Assembly (NCBI GenBank): GCA_016719535.1
Contig: JADJYX010000015.1
Coordinates: 1-24,931 of the forward strand
Direction of reading: 5' to 3'
Origin: Rubrivivax sp.
Lineage (GTDB): Bacteria > Pseudomonadota > Gammaproteobacteria > Burkholderiales > Burkholderiaceae_C
DNA length: 24,931 nt
Shown piece by piece: positions 9,028 to 16,285 of this stretch; within the stretch, counting starts at the first letter, position 1, and the number at the start of each line of letters is the position of its first letter. The translations under genes were made by a program, and so were the position numbers. A model generated the notes under the pieces. That model ran no database searches, was not told the origin of the DNA, and saw only the letters and a list, made by a program, of their open reading frames with translations.

Positions 9028-9732
9028 CCCGGCCTCGTCGACCAGCACGCCCTTTTCCAGGTGCACCAGTCGGTGCGCGCGTGCCGCGGCCTTGGGGTCG
9101 TGGGTGACCATGACGATGGTCTTGCCCAGTTCGGCCACCAGCCGGTCCAGCAGCGACAGCCCCTCCTCGCCGGTGGCGCGGTCGAGGTCGCCGGTGGGCT
9201 CGTCGGCGACGATCAGCGTCGGGTCGGTGACGATGGCGCGCGCAATGGCCACCCGCTGCTGCTGGCCGCCCGACAACTCGTTGGGATGGTGGTCGGCACG
9301 GTCGGCCAGCTGCACCAGCTGCAGTGTCTGGCCCACGCGCTCGCGGCGCTGGCGCGGCGTCAGCGTGGTCAGCAGCAGCAGCAGCTCCACGTTCTCGAAC
9401 GCCGTCAGCACCGGCATCAGGTTGTAGAACTGAAAGATGAAGCCCACGTGCCGCGCCCGCCAGTCGGCCAGCGCGCCGTCGCCCAGCGTGGCGATGTCGG
9501 TGCCGGCAATCTGGATGGTGCCGCCGCTGGGTTGGTCGATGCCGGCGATCAGGTTCAGCAGCGTGCTCTTGCCCGAGCCGCTGGGGCCCATCAGCGCGAC
9601 GAAGTCGCCGGCGCGCACGTCGAGGTCGATGCCCAGCAGCACCGGGATGTCCTGTTCGCCGCGTCGGTAATGCTTGGCCAGGTCGCGGATGCGGATCAGC
9701 GGGGCCTCGGCGGCGTCCACCGGCGCCGTCAC
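9022..9732 (-). CDS. ABC transporter ATP-binding protein, MacB/LolD type
   Basis: About 236 residues, full length for the family. It has Walker A GPSGSGKST, Q-loop FQFYNLMPVLTAFENV, signature LSGGQQQR, Walker B LIVADEPTGDLD and the H-loop VTHD. The GDLD after Walker B and the overall style match the MacB/LolD/FtsE group, which powers tripartite efflux or lipoprotein release rather than import. The likely start is GTG at 9730-9732. It overlaps the adaptor stop codon (AAGTGACG), which implies translational coupling. Normally an FtsX-like permease lies next to such a gene, but here the next gene is convergent and unrelated. The ATPase must therefore work with a permease encoded elsewhere or one that has been lost. 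An in-frame start slightly upstream or downstream cannot be excluded. Confidence 0.9.
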   Translation of the reverse strand: MTAPVDAAEAPLIRIRDLAKHYRRGEQDIPVLLGIDLDVRAGDFVALMGPSGSGKSTLLNLIAGIDQPSGGTIQIAGTDIATLGDGALADWRARHVGFIFQFYNLMPVLTAFENVELLLLLTTLTPRQRRERVGQTLQLVQLADRADHHPNELSGGQQQRVAIARAIVTDPTLIVADEPTGDLDRATGEEGLSLLDRLVAELGKTIVMVTHDPKAAARAHRLVHLEKGVLVDEAGG

Positions 9733-11015
9733 TTGCCCGTCACGGCCTCGCGCGCGCCGGCCTTCAGCTGCTCGGGTGGCGACAGCACCAGGCGGTCGCC
9801 GGGCTTCAGCGTCGCACCGGTCAGTTCGAGCGTATCGCCCAGCGTGCGGCCCGTCGTCACCGGCACCGCCTCCACGGTGTCGCCCTGGATGCGGAAGACC
9901 AGTGCCCGCCCGTCGCGCTGCACCACCGTCTTCGGGTTGACCGCCGTCACCGGCCGGTCGTCGCCAGGCCCTGGCGCCTGCGACAGGAAGGCCACCTTGG
10001 CGCTCATTTCGGGCAGGATGCGCGGGTCCAGGCGCTCGAAGCGCACCTTGGTCATCACCGTGGCCTTGGCACGGTCGACGGTGGGCACGATGCGCGCCAC
10101 GCTGCCGCGAAAGCGCGCCTCGGGCAGGGCGTCGAGCGTGATCTCCACCGGCTGGTCGATGCGCACCAGGCCGACGTTGGCCTCGGCGACATCGGCCTCG
10201 ACCTCGAGCGTGCCCATGTCGGCCATCGTCACCACCGCGCCCGAGGTGCCGGCGGCGCTGGAAAACGGCGTGATCATGTCGCCGACGTTGGCGTTCTTCA
10301 CCAGCACCACGCCGTCGAAGGGCGCGCGCACCTCGGTGTTGTCGCGGTTGACGCGTTGCGCCTGCAGCTGCGCCAGCGCCTGTGCCTGCCCGGCGCGTGC
10401 CGACGCGATGCCGGCCTGCGCCAGGGCCAGCGCGGCACGTGCGCTGTCGGCGCACCGCCGCGTCGCATCCAGCGCCTGCGGCGACACGAAGCCCTGCTGT
10501 TCGAGGCCGCGAATGCGCTGCAGCTCGGCGTCGGCATTGCCCAGCTCGACCTGCGCCTGGCGCAGTTGCGCATCGGCCTGCGCCTGGCCGGCGCGTGCCT
10601 GCGCCAGCGCCGCCTCGGCCGCGGCGATGGCGGCCTGCACGTCGCTGGCGTCCAGCCGCGCGATCAGGTCGCCGGCCTTGAGTGCGCTGCCTTCGCGCAC
10701 GCGCAGCTCCACCAAGCGGCCGGTGGCCTTGCTGGCCACCGACGCGCGGCGCTGCGCCACCACGTAGCCCGAGGCATTGAGCTGCGCGAAGCGGGCCGTC
10801 GGCCAGGCCGTGGCCACCGTGCTGGCCTGCACCTCGGTGCTGCGCGGGGCCATCACCGCGGCACCGGCGCCCACCAGCAGCAGCGCCAGCAGCACCCAGG
10901 GCCAGCGCCGGCGGCGGCGGCGCAGCGGCGCGGTGCGGGCGTCCTGCAGGGATGCCAGGGTCGGAGCCGGGGCGGCCGGGGACGAGGGGGTTGGCGCGGG
11001 CACGGCGTCGCTCAT
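9729..11015 (-). CDS. HlyD/MacA-type periplasmic adaptor subunit
   Basis: 428 residues in one open frame. A short Pro-rich cytoplasmic start and RRRRRRWPW precede one membrane span (VLLALLLVGAGAAVMA, about 40-56). Next come the first half of the lipoyl-like domain (GYVVAQRRASVASKATGRLVEL) and a long coiled-coil hairpin (about 110-205, Ala/Gln-rich). The second lipoyl half (NTEVRAPFDGVVLVKNANVGDMI), a beta-barrel (LEVEADVAEANVGLVRIDQPVEITLDA) and a membrane-proximal end complete the order. This is the layout of membrane-fusion proteins that join an inner-membrane pump to an outer-membrane channel. It is cotranscribed with the ABC ATPase, overlapping it at the stop/start. Neither permease nor outer-membrane channel is in the window, so the substrate is unknown. 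The divergent neighbour is a small LuxR-type gene. Confidence 0.92.
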   Translation of the reverse strand: MSDAVPAPTPSSPAAPAPTLASLQDARTAPLRRRRRRWPWVLLALLLVGAGAAVMAPRSTEVQASTVATAWPTARFAQLNASGYVVAQRRASVASKATGRLVELRVREGSALKAGDLIARLDASDVQAAIAAAEAALAQARAGQAQADAQLRQAQVELGNADAELQRIRGLEQQGFVSPQALDATRRCADSARAALALAQAGIASARAGQAQALAQLQAQRVNRDNTEVRAPFDGVVLVKNANVGDMITPFSSAAGTSGAVVTMADMGTLEVEADVAEANVGLVRIDQPVEITLDALPEARFRGSVARIVPTVDRAKATVMTKVRFERLDPRILPEMSAKVAFLSQAPGPGDDRPVTAVNPKTVVQRDGRALVFRIQGDTVEAVPVTTGRTLGDTLELTGATLKPGDRLVLSPPEQLKAGAREAVTGK

Positions 11016-11141
11016 GGCCGCGAGCTTACGCGGTTGCGGTCAGGGGGTTGATGCCCCCATCACCGAGGCTGACCTCGCCGCCGTACCGTCGACGCGCGGC
11101 ATCGGACCGCATCACTTCCTGCAGCCCGCGCGAGGCCGACC

Positions 11142-11157
11142 GTAACCGGCCGGTAAC
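11142..11157. promoter_or_regulatory. GTAAC direct repeat with 11-bp period
   Basis: GTAAC at 11142-11146 and 11153-11157, each with a CG flank, lies in the 164-bp gap between the divergent adaptor and LuxR-type genes. Direct repeats one helical turn apart are the usual binding pattern of OmpR-family response regulators. GGGGG-TTGATG-CCCCC (11043-11058) and CGAGG-CTGA-CCTCG (11064-11077) are further small dyads in the same gap. This is weak evidence for a regulated divergent promoter. Confidence 0.25.
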
Positions 11158-11179
11158 GCCAGGGGTCTGCAATCGAGTC

Positions 11180-11830
11180 ATGTCCTTGTCGCTTCTACCG
11201 CCGATGAGGCCTGCACAGGGCGGGTCCGGCAGCTTCCCGCGCGTGCTCGGGCTGGATGCTCATGGGCGCGCCTCGCCCGCCGTGTGCCGGTCACTGTGCG
11301 GGCCCTGCGCGCCGGTCCGGTGTCGTTCCAATGGGCTGCTGGAAATCGAAGGGGATGCGATGGCGCTTTCGCGCCTGCTGCGCCGCGCGCGGGATCGTGG
11401 CCAGGCCTGCGTCGCAGTGCCCCGTTCGGGCGCCCTGCCGGCCACACTGCGCTGCTGCCGGGTGGCCGATGGCTACCAGCTCGAGCTGCACCTGCCGGAA
11501 GACGTGCTGGTCGACCAGCAGGCGCTGCGCGAGATGTTCGCCCTCACGCCCAGCGAGGCCGGCGTCGCCGCGGGGCTGTGCGACGGTCTAGCGCCCGCCG
11601 ACCTGGCGGCCAGGCTCGGCGTACAGGTCAACACGGTGCAGGCCCACATCAAGCGCGCGCTCGCCAAGACCGGCTGTCGTCGCCAGGTGGAGCTGGTCGC
11701 GCTGCTGCTGCGCAGCGCTGCTCGAAGCCGGTCAGGCCATGCCGACGCATCCGCTACGCGGCCGCAGATCCACTGCGCTGCGCCGCCGATCGCGCCAGCA
11801 GCGCCTGGTGCACCGGGTGACGGTGCATGA
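11180..11830 (+). CDS. Small LuxR-type HTH regulator
   Basis: The C-terminal half carries a LuxR/GerE-like helix-turn-helix: FALTPSEAGVAAGLCDGL, PADLAARLGVQVNTVQAHIK, RALAKTGCRRQVELVALLL. The preceding part (VLGLDAHGR, then SRLLRRARDRGQACVAVPRSG) resembles the PAS-like sensor half seen in Burkholderiales proteins of this type. However, residues 30-55 (Cys-rich SLCGPCAPVRC) look wrong and may reflect a local frame error. The real start is uncertain: ATG at 11180 has only a distant Shine-Dalgarno. The last 37 codons run antisense through the end of the BTAD-type regulator gene, a 77-bp convergent overlap, and no stop occurs earlier in any forward frame of the tail. It is divergent from the adaptor gene and could control it. 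Confidence 0.7.
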   Translation: MSLSLLPPMRPAQGGSGSFPRVLGLDAHGRASPAVCRSLCGPCAPVRCRSNGLLEIEGDAMALSRLLRRARDRGQACVAVPRSGALPATLRCCRVADGYQLELHLPEDVLVDQQALREMFALTPSEAGVAAGLCDGLAPADLAARLGVQVNTVQAHIKRALAKTGCRRQVELVALLLRSAARSRSGHADASATRPQIHCAAPPIAPAAPGAPGDGA

Positions 11831-14800
11831 AGCTCTCGAGGAAGGCTGCCGGCACATGGGGCCGCGCACGGTCGATCCAATCCGCGCCACTGGCCAGTGC
11901 GATCGCAGCCAGTTCGTGCCGGCCGCCCGCCTGCGCGGCCTGGTGCACGAGCCAGCATAGTTCGACGCGGCTCATCCCATACAGCTCGTGACGGCGAGCC
12001 TCGTCCCATGCCCGTTGTGCCATGCAGGCCGCATCGTCGCCGCGGCCCAGCCGGCGCAGCGCGTCGGCAGTCAGCGCGCAGGCCACGGCGAGCATGGCCT
12101 CGTCGTTCCACGCCTGGGCGTCGGCCAAGATGCCCTCGGCTGCCGCCAGCGACTCCTGCGCTGGCAAGGCCTCGGCCAGCTGGGCGCGCAGCGTCAGCTG
12201 GTTGCGTCGAAACAGCTGCGGCCCGTCGGTAGCAACGGCTTTTCGCAACGTATCCAGCACCGGCTCACCGGCCATGAGGGCCAACCGGCACTGTTGCATC
12301 AGCCGGCCGATGCGCCGGTCGACCGCGGTGTCCGCCGGCAACGGTGACAGCGCCCGCCGCGCGCGCGCGAACTGCCCCAGCCGGAAGTACGCCGTGAACA
12401 GGCGCGCTTCGGCCACCACCAGCCAGTCTTTCGAGTCGGTGGCCGCGAAGTGGTCTCGCGCCTGCGTCGCCAGCGACAGCGCGCGGTCGAAGCGGCCCCG
12501 CTCGATGTCCAGGGTGGCCCCGTGCAGCAGCATCGCCATCGAGGGGTTGCTGCGTGGGCGATGCAGGCGGTCCCACAAGGCCAGGGCCAGCTCGTACTGC
12601 GCGGCCGCGGCGTCCGGCCGCCCAATGGCGCGGTAGGCCGGCACAAGGTTGCTGCGCTCGTTCAACTCGGCCACCAGATTTCCGTCCGCCTGTGCATGCG
12701 CGGCTGCGCGCAGGCTGGCGCGCAGGCTGGCCTGGTAGTCGCCGCCGTAGTACAGCGCCACCCCTTTGGGGCCGTAGTACAGCCAGGTGGCCTGGCTCGG
12801 CGGCAGGCGATCGGCGATGCCATCCAAGCCATCGATCAGCGCCCGAGCGCGCTCGTGCCGCCCCTGGATGGCCAGACCCAGGATCAGGAAGCCGGCGGCC
12901 GCGACGCAGCGCTTGTCGTCGGCAAGGGCTCGTGCTGCGTCGAGCGCCTGTTCGAGCACGGCCACACCTTCGGTCGGGTCCGCCTCTTCGTTGACCAGCG
13001 CCCTGCCGTGCTGCACCAGCGCGTCGATGCGGTCGGCGGGCGAGGGCGCTGCATCCTGCGCCAGCTCACGCGTGCGGCGCACCCACTCGGCGCCGCCGTC
13101 GCTGCCGCTGGCAGCATCGGCCGCCTGCACCCTGGCGCGCCACCGCGCGGTCGCGTCGCCCGTGCGTTCATGGCACGCGGCGGCACGGTCCCACAGGACC
13201 AGCGCCTCGGGCAGTCGCGAGAGCGAGGCCGCGGCATGCGCCGCGGCCTCGAAGCACCCGGCGGCATCGGCCCAGCATTCGGCGGCGAGCCAGTGCTCGG
13301 CCAGGCGCTCCGGCCGCACGCCCATCCGGCTGCCGCGTTGGGCCAGTTGGCGGTGCAGCTCGCGCGCGATCGGTGCCGGCAGGGTGAGCCGGGTGGCGGC
13401 GACGACCAGGTCGAAGACGGTGCCGTCTTCCTGCATGAAGCCCGCGGCGGTGAGGTTCGACCAGTCGTCGACCAGGTCGACCGCGTGCACACCCAGCACC
13501 TCGGCTGCCAGCGGCACCGAAAACTCGCTCGCTGCCAGTGCGGCCAGGCGAAGCAGCCGCAAGGGCCCCGGGGCCAGTCGCCCGATGCGTTGGGCCAGTG
13601 CGTGCAGCAGCAAGGGCGTCGGCGCCGCGTCACCGTCCCGCAGCTCCAGCACGCCCGCTTCGGCGCGCAGCATTTCGAGCATGAGGAAGGGGTGCCCGCC
13701 GACGGCGCGCTGCAGGCGGGCGGCGACGTCCCGCAACTCGCCGGCCGCGACGCCAGGCAAGTCGAGCGACTGCACGAAGCTGTAAACCGCCGCATCGCTG
13801 AGCGGGCCGAGCGTGTGGTCGAGCAGCGCTCCAGGGGCTGAGCGTTCGAGCCAGTGTGCAAGTGCAGCGGGTGGCTCGCCGCTGCGCAGCACCAGCAGCA
13901 CCGGCGGGCATGCCGGCGCGTGCTGCAGCCAGGCGAGGACTGCGTTCAACGAGGCGTCGTCGGCCCATTGCAGATCATCGATCAAAAGGCTGCCAAGTCC
14001 GCAGGACGACCAGGCTTCGAGCGCCGTGCACACCGCTTCGTGGATGCGGTGCTCAGGCACCGCCACGCCTTGCGCAGCCCCGGCGCCCAGCGACGACAGC
14101 AGGCTCGCCGCCGAGTCGACCGCTGCGGGCAGCCGCAGCGATGCCGCGGCCCACAGCCTTGCGAGCAGCCCGTAGACCTCGTGCTGCTGGTCTTCGATGG
14201 CCTTGAGCGCCAGCACGGGGCCGGCCGCACGCGCGAATGCCGAGGCGAACCGGGACTTGCCGATGCCCGGAGCGCCGCGCAGGACGACGGGCCGGGCGGC
14301 CTGCCAGGCGTCGCGCAGCAGCGCCCAGTCGGTTTCACGGCCGACCAGTCGAGGCGGCTGGGCCAGCGTCAACGCGGGTTTGTCGGGCAGCTGCGCCGAC
14401 TGGCGCAGCTGGCGGGCCAGTTGCCGCAGCGCCGGGCCGGGCTCGCTGCCCCAGCGGCGTTGCGCCTGTGTGCAGCGCTCATAGGCGGCCAGGCCCTGCG
14501 TCGATTCGCCGCGGGCCAGGTGCAGGCTCAGCAGCCGTTCCCAGGCGCGGTCTGCATCGGGCTGCAGCGCCACTGCCCGGTCGGCCAGCGCCAGGGCTTC
14601 GTCCAGCCGATCGTCCTGCTCGGCGGCACTCAGCGCGCCATCCAGCGCATCGACGCACATGCGCCGCCAACGGGCACGCAGCGCGTCGATGCGCTCTGCC
14701 AGTGGCTCGCAGTCGTCGTAGTCGAAGGCGCCCAACAGAGGGCGGTTCTCCTCGGCGCGAGCAACGGCTGCCGCAGCGTCCAGGTCATGCGCCACCTGCG

Positions 14801-15095
14801 CGCACAGGCGCACGGTGCCCTGGCCTTCAATTGCCGCCACGCCGCCGTTGGCCCGGGCCAGGCGAAAGAAGCGCTGCCGCAGGTTGCGCAGCGCAGCGGC
14901 ATCGTCAACCGCCGGCCACAGCCACCTCGCCAGCCGTGCGCGCGGCTGCGGGCCGTCGAGCGCCAGCATGGCCAGCAGCGCGGCATCGCGTCGTTCGAGC
15001 GCTCTGGGCGTCTGACCGGGTGCGGAGATCGATGGTTCGCCAGTCAGGCGCAGCGTGAGCCGGGGTGAGGGTTCGGGATTCAGCGACATGCCCAT
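11754..15095 (-). CDS. BTAD/AfsR-like transcriptional regulator with STAND ATPase
   Basis: 1113 residues in one uninterrupted frame. Residues about 12-100 form a compact winged-helix-like unit (LERRDAALLAMLALDGPQPRARLARWLWP, NLRQRFFRLAR). Residues about 105-235 are a bacterial transcriptional activation domain with TPR-like helices (ALALADRAVALQPDADRAWERLLSLHLARG, GLAAYERC). An AAA/STAND ATPase follows: LVGRETDWALLRDAW, Walker A GAPGIGKS (274-281) and Walker B LLIDDLQWADD (370-380). The remaining 600 residues are alpha-helical, TPR-like repeats. The layout is that of SARP/AfsR-type activators, best known from actinomycetes, where ATP and partner binding release DNA binding. The start may be ATG 15095 or 15089; neither has a clear Shine-Dalgarno. 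Two PEP-CTERM genes lie just upstream, so they are candidate targets. Confidence 0.9.
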   Translation of the reverse strand: MGMSLNPEPSPRLTLRLTGEPSISAPGQTPRALERRDAALLAMLALDGPQPRARLARWLWPAVDDAAALRNLRQRFFRLARANGGVAAIEGQGTVRLCAQVAHDLDAAAAVARAEENRPLLGAFDYDDCEPLAERIDALRARWRRMCVDALDGALSAAEQDDRLDEALALADRAVALQPDADRAWERLLSLHLARGESTQGLAAYERCTQAQRRWGSEPGPALRQLARQLRQSAQLPDKPALTLAQPPRLVGRETDWALLRDAWQAARPVVLRGAPGIGKSRFASAFARAAGPVLALKAIEDQQHEVYGLLARLWAAASLRLPAAVDSAASLLSSLGAGAAQGVAVPEHRIHEAVCTALEAWSSCGLGSLLIDDLQWADDASLNAVLAWLQHAPACPPVLLVLRSGEPPAALAHWLERSAPGALLDHTLGPLSDAAVYSFVQSLDLPGVAAGELRDVAARLQRAVGGHPFLMLEMLRAEAGVLELRDGDAAPTPLLLHALAQRIGRLAPGPLRLLRLAALAASEFSVPLAAEVLGVHAVDLVDDWSNLTAAGFMQEDGTVFDLVVAATRLTLPAPIARELHRQLAQRGSRMGVRPERLAEHWLAAECWADAAGCFEAAAHAAASLSRLPEALVLWDRAAACHERTGDATARWRARVQAADAASGSDGGAEWVRRTRELAQDAAPSPADRIDALVQHGRALVNEEADPTEGVAVLEQALDAARALADDKRCVAAAGFLILGLAIQGRHERARALIDGLDGIADRLPPSQATWLYYGPKGVALYYGGDYQASLRASLRAAAHAQADGNLVAELNERSNLVPAYRAIGRPDAAAAQYELALALWDRLHRPRSNPSMAMLLHGATLDIERGRFDRALSLATQARDHFAATDSKDWLVVAEARLFTAYFRLGQFARARRALSPLPADTAVDRRIGRLMQQCRLALMAGEPVLDTLRKAVATDGPQLFRRNQLTLRAQLAEALPAQESLAAAEGILADAQAWNDEAMLAVACALTADALRRLGRGDDAACMAQRAWDEARRHELYGMSRVELCWLVHQAAQAGGRHELAAIALASGADWIDRARPHVPAAFLESFMHRHPVHQALLARSAAQRSGSAAA

Positions 15096-15182
15096 GCGTC
15101 ATCATGGTCGGACGGCGGGATGCGCAGCATAGGTTGTCGCGGCGTGGATGCGGATCAAAGCTTCGGCACGGCAACTGTCCCA

Positions 15183-15209
15183 CCGCCTGTGTGGAGGGTG
15201 CACAGGCGG
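15183..15209 (-). terminator. 9-bp stem-loop between PEP-CTERM and BTAD regulator genes
   Basis: CCGCCTGTG (15183-15191), a 9-nt loop and CACAGGCGG (15201-15209) form a perfect stem. It lies 31 nt after the stop of the minus-strand PEP-CTERM gene and 87 nt before the regulator start. With no U-run it is at best a Rho-assisted end or a regulatory dyad. Confidence 0.4.
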
Positions 15210-15240
15210 CTGATCGTGTGCAAGCCGGCATGACCCGGAA

Positions 15241-16017
15241 TCAGGTGTTGCGTGGCCGCTTTCGACTGACCAAGCCTGCCATGGCCAGCAGTGTCAGGCC
15301 GAGGCTCGCCGGCTCGGGTACGGCTGTGCCGCCGCCGCCACCGCCACCGCCGTCCCACACATCGCCATCACGCACCGCCAGCATGTCCTGGATGCCGTTG
15401 CCGCCGGGCAGGGTGTTGCCATCCGAGAAGCGGAAGAAGTAGGCATCGGCATTCGGCGGTCCCTGGACGAGCAGGTCCGTCCAATAGCCGTCGGCAAAGT
15501 CACCCTGGAAGTAGCCGGTGTTGACAAGCCCCCAGTCCACACCCTGCTGGCCGCCTCGATAGAAGCCGGTGCCCGGCGCGTAGGCCGCCAGGTTGCCCAG
15601 CGTCGCGTAGAACAGGTGCGCCAGTTCGTTGGTGACGCCACCGTGGCTGAGCGCGACGTTGTAGCCGCAGTCGGTGCCGCCGGCGAAGCTGAAGTCGCAG
15701 CCAGGCGCCGCGCTGTCGAACGTGCGCGGCAGACGCCAGTCGCTGTAGCCGCCGATATGGAGGTCGCTGGCCCACTGGTTGGAGATCGTCCAGTTGGCGG
15801 CACCGTTCAGTGTGAGGTTTCGCGTCCAGGTGATGTCGAGCTCCGTGTCGTAGAAGAAGACCGCTGCGTTGTCGTTCAGGGCCACGGGCTGGCCGCTGAG
15901 GTCACGCGCCTTCAGCGTCGCCTCCCAGGTGCCTTGTCCCGGAACTGGTGCCGCATGCGCGGCGATGGCCCAGGTGACCACGGTGGCGGCCATGCCACGG
16001 GCAATCCAGATGCTCAT
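15241..16017 (-). CDS. PEP-CTERM protein with Lcl/DUF1566-type domain
   Basis: 258 residues in one frame. The ATG at 16015-16017 follows GGAGAGCAGGAA and starts a signal peptide (MSIWIARGMAATVVTWAIAAHAAP). The body has the marks of the Lcl C-terminal/DUF1566 group common in PEP-CTERM proteins: DTELDITWTRN, WASDLHIGGYSDWRLPRTFD, FYATLGNL, YWTDLLVQGPPNADAYFFRFSDG and MLAVRDGDVW. An eight-glycine linker leads to the sorting signal TAVPEPASLGLTLLAMAGLV with SRKRPRNT at the end. The protein is probably exported and processed by an exosortase. It is transcribed divergently from the second PEP-CTERM gene across a 268-bp region with paired palindromes. An ATG further upstream (16122) lies in frame but would spoil the signal peptide. 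Confidence 0.92.
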   Translation of the reverse strand: MSIWIARGMAATVVTWAIAAHAAPVPGQGTWEATLKARDLSGQPVALNDNAAVFFYDTELDITWTRNLTLNGAANWTISNQWASDLHIGGYSDWRLPRTFDSAAPGCDFSFAGGTDCGYNVALSHGGVTNELAHLFYATLGNLAAYAPGTGFYRGGQQGVDWGLVNTGYFQGDFADGYWTDLLVQGPPNADAYFFRFSDGNTLPGGNGIQDMLAVRDGDVWDGGGGGGGGTAVPEPASLGLTLLAMAGLVSRKRPRNT

Positions 16018-16090
16018 TTCCTGCTCTCCTTGTGATGCCAGACGGCTGGATGGATACAACGAACCGTACGCGCACAACGGAGTGCCGTCG

Positions 16091-16106
16091 TTGCCCAGCC
16101 GGGCAA
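16091..16106. promoter_or_regulatory. Palindromic operator candidate, copy 1
   Basis: TTGCCCAGCCGGGCAA, with arms TTGCCC/GGGCAA, followed by TGA. It matches copy 2 (16207-16222) at 17 of 19 bases over the 19-bp window including TGA. It is 74 bp upstream of the start of the Lcl-type PEP-CTERM gene. Confidence 0.6.
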
Positions 16107-16133
16107 TGACCGTGGAGGACACCCCTCGGATGC

Positions 16134-16143
16134 GGGGGGGGGG
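16134..16143. repeat. G10 homopolymer between the two operator candidates
   Basis: Ten consecutive G on the plus strand, in the divergent promoter region and between the two palindromes. Such tracts can vary in length by slippage, which would alter the spacing between the sites. The exact length is also the kind of thing assemblies get wrong. Confidence 0.6.
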
Positions 16144-16206
16144 AGTGTGGTCACGCCCCGCGCGCCGCGCCGCCGGTGTCGCCCACCTCGTTCGCGGGGA
16201 TATGCC

Positions 16207-16222
16207 TTGCCCAGGTGGGCAA
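16207..16222. promoter_or_regulatory. Palindromic operator candidate, copy 2
   Basis: TTGCCCAGGTGGGCAA is a perfect dyad with 7-base arms TTGCCCA/TGGGCAA, followed by TGA. It lies 64 bp before the plus-strand PEP-CTERM start. The start-to-start distance from copy 1 is 116 bp, close to eleven helical turns, which would place both sites on the same DNA face. Confidence 0.65.
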
Positions 16223-16285
16223 TGATGAGCTTGCTGCGGACGGGTACCTTCTGTCCAACAGTTAGCCAGTCAAGCCAGAGGAAGG

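Noticed and set aside
9022..10455. ABC ATPase with a 240-residue N-terminal extension
   Set aside because: The extension is the antisense-like shadow frame of the adaptor gene; the ATPase proper starts at GTG 9732 overlapping the adaptor stop.
12450..15068. Long plus-strand open frames opposite the BTAD regulator
   Set aside because: They mirror a clean 1113-residue protein with Walker motifs; their products are compositionally biased and match no family.
16196..16211. Sigma-54 type promoter before the plus-strand PEP-CTERM gene
   Set aside because: GGGGATATGCCTTGCC has GG and TTGC at the right spacing but lacks most other consensus bases, and it overlaps the palindrome, so it is not strong enough to call.
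16018..16285. Non-coding RNA or small ORF in the divergent PEP-CTERM gap
   Set aside because: Apart from the two palindromes and the G-tract I see no coding signal, terminator or extended fold that would support a gene.
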